Shown here: positions 1 through 8,407 of the stretch, in pieces
How positions within the stretch are numbered: position 1 is the stretch's first letter
Layout of the letters: each line of letters starts with the position of its first letter
Assembly: GCF_013391105.1 (NCBI RefSeq)
Contig: NZ_CP058335.1
Span: 2,666,001 to 2,730,000, forward strand
Source: Natronomonas salina
Lineage (GTDB): Archaea > Halobacteriota > Halobacteria > Halobacteriales > Haloarculaceae
Direction of reading: 5' to 3'
DNA: 64,000 nt
Made by a program: the position numbers and the translations under genes
Notes under the pieces: model-generated
The model's input: the letters and a program-made list of their open reading frames with translations, nothing else
Told to the model about the DNA's origin: nothing
The model's database searches: none

Positions 1-2
1 GC

Positions 3-959
3 GGCATCCTCCGGACCGTCCGGGCGGTCCGCGAGGCCGGCGACGACGAACTGCTCGACCTCCTTTGTGACCGCCTCGACGCGGTGCTCGCCCACGGGAC
101 GACGACCGTCGAGGTGAAGTCGGGCTACGGCCTCGACGTCGAGACGGAACTCCGGCTGCTCGAGGTGATCGACTGCGCCGACGCCGAGCATCCGGTCGAC
201 GTGGTGCCGACGTTCATGGGCGCCCACGCCGTCCCGGAGGACCGCGGGACCGACGAGTACGTCGACGAGGTGGTCGACGAGCAACTGCCCGCGGTCGAGG
301 CGCAGGGCGTCGCGGCGTTCTGCGACGTCTTCTGCGAGGAGGACGTCTTCTCCGTCGAGCAGTCCCGACGGGTGCTCGAAGCGGGGCGGGAGGGCGGGCT
401 CGCGCCGAAGGTCCACGCCGAGGAGTTCGTCCGCCTCGGGGGCGCGCGACTGGCGGCGGACCTCGAGGCGGTCAGCGCCGACCACCTCCTGCACGCCGCC
501 GACGAGGACGTGGCGGCGCTCCGGGAGGCGAACGTCGTCCCCGTGATGCTCCCGGGGACGGCGTTCGGGCTCGGCGCCGACTACGCCGACGCCCGGGCGT
601 TCCGCGACGCCGGCGCGCCGCTGGCGGTGGCCTCGGACTTCAACCCGAACTGCTACGCGCCGAGTATGGGCTTCGCCGCGTCGCTGGCCTGCGTCGGGAT
701 GGGGCTGTCGCCCGCCGAAGCCGTCTGCGCCTGCACCCGCGGCGGCGCGCTGGCCCTCGGCGCGGACCGGTCGGAGGCGTTCCCGGAGGGGCCGCCGCTG
801 GACCCGAAGGCGGGGACGCTGGAGCCCGGCGCGCCCGGCGACCTGCTCGTGCTCGACGCCCCCTCGTCGGTCCACGTCCCGTACCGCTTCGGCGAGAACG
901 TCGTCCGGTCCGTCCTCAAGGGCGGGGAGCCGGTGGTCGGCCCGGGGGTGGCCCCGTGA
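3..959 (+). CDS. hutI: imidazolonepropionase, 5' end outside the window
   Basis: Imidazolonepropionase hydrolyses 4-imidazolone-5-propanoate to N-formimino-L-glutamate, the third step of histidine degradation, in the cytoplasm. The frame is open from the first bases of the window, so about 90 N-terminal residues, including the first metal-binding HxH strand, lie upstream. Family blocks visible in order are KSGYG, the TFMGAHAVP strand, FCDVFCEEDVFS, KVHAEEF, a SADHLLHA block and ASDFNPN, the last three carrying metal and substrate ligands of the amidohydrolase fold. The stop overlaps the start of hutH as GTGA, indicating translational coupling. Identification is firm; only the start is unseen. 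Confidence 0.95.
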   Translation, partial: GILRTVRAVREAGDDELLDLLCDRLDAVLAHGTTTVEVKSGYGLDVETELRLLEVIDCADAEHPVDVVPTFMGAHAVPEDRGTDEYVDEVVDEQLPAVEAQGVAAFCDVFCEEDVFSVEQSRRVLEAGREGGLAPKVHAEEFVRLGGARLAADLEAVSADHLLHAADEDVAALREANVVPVMLPGTAFGLGADYADARAFRDAGAPLAVASDFNPNCYAPSMGFAASLACVGMGLSPAEAVCACTRGGALALGADRSEAFPEGPPLDPKAGTLEPGAPGDLLVLDAPSSVHVPYRFGENVVRSVLKGGEPVVGPGVAP

Positions 960-2554
960 CGGTCCGCCTGGACGGCGAGTCGCTGACCGTCGCGGACGTG
1001 GTCGCGGTCGCCCGCGAGGGCGAGGCCGTCGCCGTCACCGACGACGCACGCGAGCGGGTCCGGGCGGCCCGCGAGCGCGTCGAGAACGTCACCGCCTCCG
1101 GCGAGGCAGTCTACGGCCTCAACACGGGCTTCGGCGAACTCGTCGACACGCAGATCCCGCCGGACCGCATCGAGGAGCTACAGCTGAACCTGATCCGGAG
1201 TCACACCGCCGGCGCGGGCCGCGAGCTCGACCCCGAACTCGTCCGCGCGATGCTGTTGACCCGGATCAACTCCCTGGTGAAGGGTTACTCGGGCGTCCGC
1301 GAGGTCGTCGTCGACCACCTCGTCGCGCTCCTGAACGAGCGCGTCCACCCGGTCGTTCTGGCCCGCGGCAGCCTCGGGGCCAGCGGCGACCTCGCGCCGC
1401 TGGCGCACATGTCGCTCGTCCTCGTCGGCGAGGGCGAGGCGGACGTCGAGACGACCGACGGCGTCGAGCGGCTGGACGGCGCCGCGGCGCTCTCGGCAGC
1501 CGGCCTCGAGCCGCTGACGCTCCGCGCGAAGGAGGGGCTCGCGCTCATCAACGGGACGCAACTGACCCTGGGCGCGGCGGCGCTGCTGGTCGACGACGCC
1601 GAGCGACTCTGCCGCGCCGCGGACGCCGCGGGCGCCCTCGCCACCGAGGTGACGATGGGGACGACGGCCGCCTGCGACCCCGCCATCCACGAGCTGCGGC
1701 CCCACGCCGGCCAGGCGACGAGCGCGGCGACGGTCCGGGCGCTGGCCGGCGACTCGGAGGTCGTCGACTCCCACCGCAACTGCGACCGCGTCCAGGACGC
1801 CTACTCCATCCGGTGTCTCCCGCAGGTCCACGGCGCGGTCCGCGACGCCGTCGCGCACCTCCGGCAGGCCGTCGCCGTCGAGCTGAACAGCGTCACCGAC
1901 AACCCGCTGGTCTTCCCGCGCGAGGCGGTCGACGACCGCGCCTCGGGGACCGACAGCGCGGCCGTCGTCTCCGGCGGCAACTTCCACGGCGAGCCGCTGG
2001 CGCTCCGGCTGGACTACCTCGTCGGCGCGCTCACCGAGCTGGCGGCCATCTCGGAGCGCCGGACCGACCGCATGCTCAACCCGAACCTCCAGGAGCCGCA
2101 CCTGCCGCCGTTCCTGGCCGACGACAGCGGCGTCGAGTCCGGCCTGATGATCGCCCAGTACACCGCCGCCGGGATGCTCAACGATTGCCGCTCGGTCGGC
2201 CGGGCCGCGAGCGACAACACGCCCGTCAGCGGCGGCCAGGAGGACCACGTCAGCATGAGCGTGACGGCGGCGCTGGACTCCCGCCGCGTCCTCGACCGCG
2301 TCCGGACCGTGCTGGCCGTCGAACTGCTCTGCGGGGCGGAGGCCGCCGAGTACCTCGACGACGACCTCGTGCTCGGGTCCGGGACCGCCGCCGTCCGCGA
2401 GGCGGTCCGGGAGGTCGTCCCGCCGCTGGAGCGGGACCGCCGCCTGGACGGCGACATCGACGCCGTCGAGTCGCTCGTAGCCAGCGGACTCGTCGACGAC
2501 GCTGTCACCTCGGCGATCGGGGCGTGGCCGGAGCGGCAGTCCTCTGACCGGTGA
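956..2554 (+). CDS. hutH: histidine ammonia-lyase
   Basis: Histidine ammonia-lyase removes ammonia from L-histidine to give urocanate, the entry step of the Hut pathway. The 532-residue length is usual for the family. The MIO prosthetic group precursor Ala-Ser-Gly lies at residues 142-144 inside the block GSLGASGDLAPLAHM, the same numbering as in well-studied bacterial enzymes. YGLNTGFG near residue 46 and NGTQ near residue 194 are also family blocks. It starts with GTG overlapping the hutI stop by four bases, so both genes are probably made from one hut transcript whose other genes lie upstream. Nothing looks damaged. Confidence 0.97.
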   Translation: MTVRLDGESLTVADVVAVAREGEAVAVTDDARERVRAARERVENVTASGEAVYGLNTGFGELVDTQIPPDRIEELQLNLIRSHTAGAGRELDPELVRAMLLTRINSLVKGYSGVREVVVDHLVALLNERVHPVVLARGSLGASGDLAPLAHMSLVLVGEGEADVETTDGVERLDGAAALSAAGLEPLTLRAKEGLALINGTQLTLGAAALLVDDAERLCRAADAAGALATEVTMGTTAACDPAIHELRPHAGQATSAATVRALAGDSEVVDSHRNCDRVQDAYSIRCLPQVHGAVRDAVAHLRQAVAVELNSVTDNPLVFPREAVDDRASGTDSAAVVSGGNFHGEPLALRLDYLVGALTELAAISERRTDRMLNPNLQEPHLPPFLADDSGVESGLMIAQYTAAGMLNDCRSVGRAASDNTPVSGGQEDHVSMSVTAALDSRRVLDRVRTVLAVELLCGAEAAEYLDDDLVLGSGTAAVREAVREVVPPLERDRRLDGDIDAVESLVASGLVDDAVTSAIGAWPERQSSDR

Positions 2555-2678
2555 GGGCTGCCGCGGCGGGGCGTGGACAGGGGACTCTGCGGTAAGGACG
2601 TCGTCGACTTTCAATCGCTGTGACAGTAGGTGGCACATAACAAGCTTCTCCCGTTCCGAACCGCCGACCAGCCCTGCG

Positions 2679-2936
2679 ATGACGTCACCCGGTCACGACG
2701 ACGCGACCGAGCGGCGGTCCGGCACCGAGGCGCTGGACGGTGACGTCGGTCCCGCACAGCGGCTGCTATCGGTCCTCCGCGCCGTCGTCTTCTGGACCGC
2801 CGTGTTCCTCCCGTTCGCGATGGGGGCGACCCTCCTGTCCGGTCTGGACTCGCCGGGGGACTGGCAGCTGTTCGCCGTGCTCCTGGCGACGAGCGTCGTC
2901 GCGCTGTACCTCGGTCCCGTCCGGGAGGCGACGTGA
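2679..2936 (+). CDS. small two-helix membrane protein
   Basis: An 85-residue protein of unknown function. After an acidic, soluble first 30 residues there are two hydrophobic stretches at about residues 33-53 (VVFWTAVFLPFAMGATLL) and 60-80, consistent with a hairpin of two transmembrane helices. It starts with ATG about 125 bases after hutH and converges with the formate/nitrite-type channel gene, leaving only nine bases between them. Composition and codon use match the host, so I take it as a genuine haloarchaeal small membrane protein. No family is recognised. Confidence 0.6.
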   Translation: MTSPGHDDATERRSGTEALDGDVGPAQRLLSVLRAVVFWTAVFLPFAMGATLLSGLDSPGDWQLFAVLLATSVVALYLGPVREAT

Positions 2937-2945
2937 GGCCTCCGG

Positions 2946-3923
2946 TCAGTCCTCCTTGCGGCGGGCGCGTCGCTCGCGGTCGTAGTCCTTGTCGGCCGGC
3001 ACGTAGGTCCGGCCGACGCTGCCGCCGCCGAACAGTTCGCGGACGGAGAGCTGCCGTTCGACGCCGTCCTCGCGGGCGTCGGCCAGCCGCCGCTCGGTCG
3101 TCTGGAAGTAGTTGACGACGGTCACCAGCAGGACGCCCCCGATGGTGTTGCCGAGCAGCACCGGGAGGACGAAGCCGGTGAGTCCGGGCAGCAGCGCCGC
3201 CTCGCCGAGGAAGACGAGGTACATCAGCTCGGTGAACGAGACGACGACGTGGAAGAGGTCGCCCAGCGGGATGAGCAGGAAGGCGACGTAGACGAGGACG
3301 AACCTGGTGATGGTGTCGCGGGCGGCGTAGTCGAGCCAGACGACGCCGGCGACGATGAGGCCGGCGAAGCCGCCCTTGAAGAAGAGGTCCCACCAGCCCT
3401 TGTGCAGCCCCTTCTCGGAGAGTTCGACGGCGGTCGCCACCGTCGCCGGCTCGAAGACCCCGGTGTAGGCGAGTACCAGGGCACCGAAGGCGCCGCCGGC
3501 GAAGTTGCCGACGAGGACGACGACCCAGGTGTGGAGTAACGCCGGGACGCTCGCCAGCCGCTCGAGGACGAGCGCGACCGGCGGCAGCGTGTTCTCGGTG
3601 TAGAGCTGGTAGCCGCCCAGGATGATGTAGACGAAGCCCAGCGGGTAGAGGAACACGCCCAGCAGCGGGTCGTCGGACTTGGCGGTCATACTCGCCAGCG
3701 CGAGGAACGTGATCGTGATGGCGAACCCGCCGGCCAGCGCGCTGAAGAACAGTTCGCGGGTCCCCGTGTCGATCTCCTCGTCGGCGGCGGCGATGATCCG
3801 CTGGAAGATCTCGTCGGACTCGAAGCGGTCGCGGACCACCTCGCCGGCGGCGGGCGCGCCGCTGCGCGAGCGTTCGACGGCGTCGCGGACGGTCTCCACC
3901 TCGTCTGGCGAGTCGTCGGCCAT
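2946..3923 (-). CDS. formate/nitrite transporter family channel
   Basis: A 325-residue membrane protein of the FocA/NirC (FNT) family, pentameric channels that pass small monovalent anions such as formate, nitrite or hydrosulfide. An acidic cytoplasmic N terminus of about 60 residues precedes six hydrophobic segments between residues 60 and 275. The half-helix signatures GNFAGGAFGA (about residue 140) and GNTIGG (about residue 255) are typical of FNT pores. The long charged C-terminal tail is usual for haloarchaeal members. It stands alone between convergent and divergent neighbours, so the sequence does not settle the substrate. Confidence 0.88.
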   Translation of the reverse strand: MADDSPDEVETVRDAVERSRSGAPAAGEVVRDRFESDEIFQRIIAAADEEIDTGTRELFFSALAGGFAITITFLALASMTAKSDDPLLGVFLYPLGFVYIILGGYQLYTENTLPPVALVLERLASVPALLHTWVVVLVGNFAGGAFGALVLAYTGVFEPATVATAVELSEKGLHKGWWDLFFKGGFAGLIVAGVVWLDYAARDTITRFVLVYVAFLLIPLGDLFHVVVSFTELMYLVFLGEAALLPGLTGFVLPVLLGNTIGGVLLVTVVNYFQTTERRLADAREDGVERQLSVRELFGGGSVGRTYVPADKDYDRERRARRKED

Positions 3924-4022
3924 CCTCTCGTTCCGGCGTACTCCCTCCGGCGTGAAAACACATGTCCTTCGCCGCTGGCCGGAACCAGCCCTGTTTTACC
4001 GCCGGTCGTCGAAGGCCATGGT

Positions 4023-4490
4023 ATGGCGCTGGAAACGATCACGCTAGCGGTGGGTCCCGAGGAGGAGGGTCGGGTGGGGGAGCTGACGGAGGCGGTCCTC
4101 GACGTCGCGGTGCCGACGGACGCGACCGTCGTGCTGCTGCACGTCTTCTCGCAGAGCGCCTACGACCAGGGCGTCTCGGAGGCGGGGTACGACCCCGACG
4201 ACCCGCCGCCGGCGAACACGCTCGCGACGCGTCTCGAGAGCGTCGACGCCATCTCGGAGACGCTCGAGGACGCGGGCGTCGACTACCGCGTCCGCGGCGA
4301 GATCGGGGACGTCACCGACAGCATCGTCCGCACCATCGACGAGACGGACAGCGACATGCTCTACATCGGCGGCCGCCGCCGCTCGCCGACGGGGAAGGCG
4401 GTCTTCGGCAGCACCGTCCACCGGCTGATGATGAACGCGCCGTGTCCCGTCACGTTCGTGCGGAGCGGGCTCGGACAGGACGCCGAGTAG
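4023..4490 (+). CDS. universal stress protein (UspA family)
   Basis: A 155-residue single-domain Usp protein with a Rossmann-like fold. The C-terminal ATP-binding motif G-2x-G-9x-G-S/T is recognisable as GGRRRSPTGKAVFGST (about residues 116-131), so this copy probably binds a nucleotide. It begins LETITLAVGP, the usual first strand. Divergent from the FNT channel with about 100 bases between them, so the two could share a control region. The exact role of haloarchaeal Usp proteins is not known; they are generally linked to stress adaptation or regulation of nearby transporters. Confidence 0.9.
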   Translation: MALETITLAVGPEEEGRVGELTEAVLDVAVPTDATVVLLHVFSQSAYDQGVSEAGYDPDDPPPANTLATRLESVDAISETLEDAGVDYRVRGEIGDVTDSIVRTIDETDSDMLYIGGRRRSPTGKAVFGSTVHRLMMNAPCPVTFVRSGLGQDAE

Positions 4491-4541
4491 CACGACGGGC
4501 GAAGCGGGTTCGAGGACGTCGCGACCGGGGCGGGGGCGCGG

Positions 4542-6014
4542 TCAGCGGAACCGCTCGCGCAGCGTGACGCGGTCCAGCTTGCCGGTCGTGGTCCGCGGGA
4601 GTTCGTCGACGAACTCGACGCGGTCCGGCACCTCGTGGCTCTCGAGTTCCCGCTCGCAGACCGCCCGGACGTCGTCGGCCGAGACGGACCCGCCGTCCCG
4701 GAGCTTGAGGACGGCCGTCACCGTCGCACCGCGGACCTCGTCGCGGGTGTCGACGATGGCGACGTTCTCGACGGGGTCGATGCCGTAGATGACCTCCTCG
4801 ATCTCGCGCGGGTAGATGTCGCCGCAGCCGGTCGTGAACATGTCCTCCAGGCGGTCGACGACGAAGAGGAAGCCGTCCTCGTCCATCCAGCCGATGTCGC
4901 CGGACTGCAGCCACCGCTCGCCGTCGCGCTCGACGAACTTCTCGTCGGTGATGCGGTCGGCGTTGTACCGCGGGGTGACGGTGTCGCCGCGCCAGAGGAA
5001 CTCCCCGCGCTCGCCGGTCGGCACCGCCTCGCCGGTCGCGGGGTCCTCGATGCGGACCTCGACGACCTCGGTCGCCGGCCGGCCGATGCTCCCGGGGCGG
5101 CTCCCGCCCGGGACCGGCCGGTTGAACGTCGCCAGCGGGGTCGTCTCGGTCATCCCGTACCCCTCGAGCAGGCGGCAGCCGAACGTCTCCTCGACCTCGC
5201 GGATGCGGCGCCGCGGCATCGGCGACCCGCCGACACCGATCATCTCGAGGCTCCCGCAGTCGTAGTCGTCGACGGCGTCGGACTCCAGCAGGTCGACGAC
5301 CATCGTCGGGATGAGGAACGTGTAGGTGACCTCGCGGCGCTCGACGGCCGCGAGGGCCGCCTCGACGTCCCACTCGGCGAGCAGGTGGTTGGTCCCGCCG
5401 AGGGCGAGGAACGGCGTCGTGGTGACGTTGAGCCCGGTGACGTGGAAGCACTGGCAGGCGGTCAGCGCTACGTCGTCGCTCGTCCACTCCTTGTACCGGA
5501 CGAACCCGCGGGCGTTGGCCTCGAGGTTGCCGTGGGTGTGGTAGACGCCCTTCGGGGCGCCGGTCGTCCCGCTGGTGTAGACCAGTTCCGCGAGTTCGTC
5601 CGAGCGCCGCGGTTCGACGTCCTGGATCCGCTCGCCGTCGTCGAGCAGCGCCGGGTAGCGGTACGTGGGTGTCCCGGCCGGCTCGCCGTCAGTCCCGTCG
5701 TCGGTCACGAGGGCGACGGCGCCGCTGTCGCGGAGCACGTAGCCGATCTGCTGGTCCGTGAAGCGCGTGTTGACCGGCAGCGGGACGGCGCCCAGCCGCA
5801 TCGCCCCGAGGTACGTCACGACGAAGGGGACGCCGTTCGGCATGCGGATCGCGACGTGGTCGCCGACGCCGACGCCGCGGGTCTCGAGCGCGCCGGCGAC
5901 GCGGTCGGCCGCGTCCGCCAGCTCCTCGAAGCTCCGCGAGCGGGCGCCGTCGGCGACCGCCGTCCGTCCGGGGGTCTCGCGGGCCGCGTCGTCGACGTAG
6001 TTGGCGAAGTTCAC
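4542..6014 (-). CDS. AMP-forming acyl-CoA synthetase
   Basis: A 490-residue ANL-superfamily enzyme that activates a carboxylic acid with ATP to an acyl-adenylate and transfers it to CoA. Visible motifs are the P-loop-like YTSGTTGAPKG (about residue 150), the GYGMTETTP motif (about 285), the hinge-region SGDIGWMDEDGFLFVVDRLED (about 370) and the C-terminal catalytic-lysine block RTTTGKLDR. The start is GTG. It lies downstream of an IclR gene on the same strand, and a long palindrome matching the one in the iclR promoter lies between them, so IclR control is likely. Chain length or aromatic specificity cannot be read from the sequence. Confidence 0.9.
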   Translation of the reverse strand: MNFANYVDDAARETPGRTAVADGARSRSFEELADAADRVAGALETRGVGVGDHVAIRMPNGVPFVVTYLGAMRLGAVPLPVNTRFTDQQIGYVLRDSGAVALVTDDGTDGEPAGTPTYRYPALLDDGERIQDVEPRRSDELAELVYTSGTTGAPKGVYHTHGNLEANARGFVRYKEWTSDDVALTACQCFHVTGLNVTTTPFLALGGTNHLLAEWDVEAALAAVERREVTYTFLIPTMVVDLLESDAVDDYDCGSLEMIGVGGSPMPRRRIREVEETFGCRLLEGYGMTETTPLATFNRPVPGGSRPGSIGRPATEVVEVRIEDPATGEAVPTGERGEFLWRGDTVTPRYNADRITDEKFVERDGERWLQSGDIGWMDEDGFLFVVDRLEDMFTTGCGDIYPREIEEVIYGIDPVENVAIVDTRDEVRGATVTAVLKLRDGGSVSADDVRAVCERELESHEVPDRVEFVDELPRTTTGKLDRVTLRERFR

Positions 6015-6146
6015 TCGCCTGTCGGTATGGGACCGGGTCGCAAGTCGTTTTCGTCGCGCCGCCGGCTACATCCCGGCGGAGACATGTCAGGAGACGGTCT
6101 TCTCTCGGCGCCGGATCGCCGCCGTCCGGCGGTCGAGATGTGCCGA

Positions 6147-6171
6147 TTCCGTCCGGCATCGCCGGACGGAA
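6147..6171. promoter_or_regulatory. 25-bp palindrome, candidate IclR operator or terminator
   Basis: A perfect inverted repeat with 11-bp arms (TTCCGTCCGGC / GCCGGACGGAA) around ATC. Its 17-bp core GTCCGG-C-ATC-G-CCGGAC matches the palindrome at 6969-6985 except for the symmetric bases flanking ATC. It sits one base beyond the iclR stop and about 135 bases upstream of the acyl-CoA synthetase start. It could be an IclR operator for the synthetase or a hairpin ending iclR. Confidence 0.55.
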
Positions 6172-6172
6172 C

Positions 6173-6937
6173 TCACTTCGGCGTGAAGATGAGGTTCGCC
6201 TCGATGGTCCGGGCAGACTCCCGGACGGCCGCCGCGAGGTCGTCGACGTCGTCGTCGAACGACCCGCTCGGACCGTAGACCGCGATGGCGCCGCGGGGCT
6301 CGCCGTCGGCGACGATGGCCGCGGCCACGCCGGTCATCCCCGCGATGAGTTCGCCCTCGTCGACGGCGTAGCCCCGTTCACGGATCGCCTCCAGCTCCGA
6401 CAGCAGCCGCTCCGCGTCGGTGATCGTCGCGGCCGTCCGGGACGGCAGGCCGTACTCGGCCATCAGCGCCTCGACCTCGGCCGGGTCCTTCTCAGCGAGG
6501 ATGGCCTTCCCTGGCGCGTTCGTGTGCAGGTGGATGTGCGAGGGGTAGGCGCTCGGCCCCTGGGACTCGTGGGTGCCGCGCTGCCAGCCGGTCGCCGACA
6601 GCACCGTACACCGGTCGTTCTCCTCGGTGACGAGCTGGACGTACTTCCCGTCGGTGTTCTCGTAGAGCGCCCGGGCCTCCTCGCTGCCGTTGACGTACAG
6701 CTCGTGGTCGTTCCGCGCCCGCTCGCCGACGTGGAGGAACTTCGTGCTCGGCCGGTAGCTCCCCCCGTCGTTGACCACGTAGCCGACGCGCTCCAGCGTC
6801 CGGAGGTGGTCGTGGGCGGTGCTCTTCGGGAGGTCGAGGGCTTCGGCGACCTCCGTCGCGCCCGCTGAGCCCCGCTCGACCAGCGTCTCGACGACGTCGT
6901 AGGAGACCTTGACCGCCGTGACCGGGTACGTCGACAT
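6173..6937 (-). CDS. IclR-family transcriptional regulator
   Basis: A 254-residue regulator with an N-terminal winged helix (about residues 8-65, including GATEVAEALDLPKSTAHDHL) and a C-terminal IclR effector domain (about 75-250) with the HTNAPGKAILA and GEL-AGM-GVAA-I blocks typical of the family. The start was set at the ATG at 6937 because a GGAGG lies just upstream on the coding strand. A palindrome overlaps its promoter, suggesting autoregulation. The gene lies between an acyl-CoA synthetase (same strand) and an AT-rich region facing a dehydrogenase operon. IclR proteins commonly sense small organic acids, which would fit control of the synthetase; this is inference. Confidence 0.92.
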   Translation of the reverse strand: MSTYPVTAVKVSYDVVETLVERGSAGATEVAEALDLPKSTAHDHLRTLERVGYVVNDGGSYRPSTKFLHVGERARNDHELYVNGSEEARALYENTDGKYVQLVTEENDRCTVLSATGWQRGTHESQGPSAYPSHIHLHTNAPGKAILAEKDPAEVEALMAEYGLPSRTAATITDAERLLSELEAIRERGYAVDEGELIAGMTGVAAAIVADGEPRGAIAVYGPSGSFDDDVDDLAAAVRESARTIEANLIFTPK

Positions 6938-6968
6938 ACTCCCTCCTCGGTTCCGGTCGACCATAACT

Positions 6969-6985
6969 GTCCGGTATCACCGGAC
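6969..6985. promoter_or_regulatory. 17-bp palindrome in the iclR promoter, candidate IclR operator
   Basis: The inverted repeat GTCCGGT-ATC-ACCGGAC has perfect 7-bp arms and lies 32-48 bases upstream of the iclR ATG, where the archaeal basal promoter would be. It shares its core and its ATC spacer with the palindrome at 6147-6171. Confidence 0.6.
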
Positions 6986-7294
6986 GCTCGACCGGCGATC
7001 AAAGGGGAAAGAAAATACAAGTACCATATATTATATGTGTCTGAATACTGGTTTGTCCTGGCGTAAGTGGGTGAGAAACGAGACGATATTTCGGAATCTT
7101 CGGTAGAGAATTCTGTCGAATATGCGGGTTTCAAGAGGTAATAGTGTGGTTGCGATTCTGTCGCTCGTTTTGGGACGAATACCGGCATGATATCATAAGA
7201 GGAATGGTAGGTTGTCATAAACAGCCCCGTATTTCCTGCAGCAGTGTTACCCACTAGCACCGGTATGTGACGGTAGCGGTTGGCAGGATCTACC
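6986..7294. other. gene-free AT-rich spacer with promoter-like sequence
   Basis: About 310 bases without a convincing gene, far richer in A+T than the flanks. It contains the near-perfect TATA palindrome CATATA-T-TATATG (7025-7037) and a TGATATCA (7187-7194). It must hold the promoter of the gluconate-dehydrogenase-type pair that starts at 7295, and may hold iclR signals. The local base composition suggests a long regulatory region or a relic of inserted DNA. Confidence 0.5.
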
Positions 7295-8407
7295 ATGACT
7301 GACGATACCAACGCATCGACGACGCGACGAGGCGTGATGAAGGGCGTCGGAGGGCTCGCGGCCCTCTCGATGTCCGGCGCGACCATCTCCGATGCACAGG
7401 CCGCAATCGACGGGGCGGTGCCGACCGACCCGCACACGCGCGACACCTACCGGGCGATCGTCGACGCGATCGTCCCACGGACGCCCGAGCTCGAGGACGA
7501 ACTCGGTCCGGAACACGTCCCCGGCGGGCTCGACGTCGAACTCGAGAAGTTCCTCATCTGGGACTTCAACCACTTCCAGGAGATCCGCTCCGAGATGGTC
7601 GCCGACGGGGACCTCCTCTCCGGCGACCAGAAGATGCCCCGCGACATGTTCGAGTTCGATCTCGATGCGACGGACACCGACGCGCTCGACGCGCTGATGG
7701 ACCTCGCCGACCTCGACCTCCTCGACGACGACCTGGACGAACAAGCCCTGCAGAACCACCTCACGTTCGGCCCCGTCAACCGGTACAAGGTGAACTTCGA
7801 GAACCTGGACACGTCGACGAAGGGGGCCGCCCGGTTCGAGCGGTTCGTGAAGACGGACGACGAGGAGTACCACCGGGTGCTCCAGAACTACCCGTACGCC
7901 TCGATGTTCACGTTCGTCTTCGATCTGGTCGCCGCCGAGTTCCTGGCGAAGGGGAACAACGAGGACGATCCCGCGGCGAACGAGGAGTTCCCCGGCGGCG
8001 GGACGTTCACGCGACTCTCCCGCGAGGACCGCCTGCGCTGTCTCTGGACCATCGTCGACGGCGGGGCCGTCGACCGCCTCGACGACCTGCTGTCGCCGAT
8101 GGTGACCGACGTGGGCATCCTGAAGTACGTCGTGATGGCCTGCAACGGCCTCCACGGCTTCGGCTACTATACCGAGTGGTCCGGCTACGGCGAGACCAAG
8201 ACGAACACGCCCAACGAACGAGTGATGCAGGTCGACGAGTCCGAGGTCCAGAGCCGCCAGCAGTCCGGCTACCCCGGCCCCGCGGACGGCTACGCGGCCG
8301 ACTGGCGCCACGCCGTCGACGGCGGGTTCGACGACCCGGACGTCGAGGACCTGGACCTCTCGGGCGACCTCACCGGCGACGACGTCGTCGTCGGGGGTGA
8401 CAACTGA
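7295..8407 (+). CDS. gluconate 2-dehydrogenase subunit 3-like protein with Tat signal
   Basis: A 370-residue small-subunit partner of a membrane or periplasmic GMC flavoprotein dehydrogenase. The N terminus has a twin-arginine motif TRRGVMKG followed by a hydrophobic stretch to about residue 35, so export as a folded protein is expected; the flavoprotein probably travels with it. The rest resembles the gluconate 2-dehydrogenase subunit 3 family, whose members help assemble or export the FAD subunit. ATG at 7295 is preferred to an upstream TTG because it places the twin arginine at residues 11-12. The stop overlaps the next start as TGATG. Substrate unknown; no cytochrome c subunit gene is nearby. 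Confidence 0.75.
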   Translation: MTDDTNASTTRRGVMKGVGGLAALSMSGATISDAQAAIDGAVPTDPHTRDTYRAIVDAIVPRTPELEDELGPEHVPGGLDVELEKFLIWDFNHFQEIRSEMVADGDLLSGDQKMPRDMFEFDLDATDTDALDALMDLADLDLLDDDLDEQALQNHLTFGPVNRYKVNFENLDTSTKGAARFERFVKTDDEEYHRVLQNYPYASMFTFVFDLVAAEFLAKGNNEDDPAANEEFPGGGTFTRLSREDRLRCLWTIVDGGAVDRLDDLLSPMVTDVGILKYVVMACNGLHGFGYYTEWSGYGETKTNTPNERVMQVDESEVQSRQQSGYPGPADGYAADWRHAVDGGFDDPDVEDLDLSGDLTGDDVVVGGDN

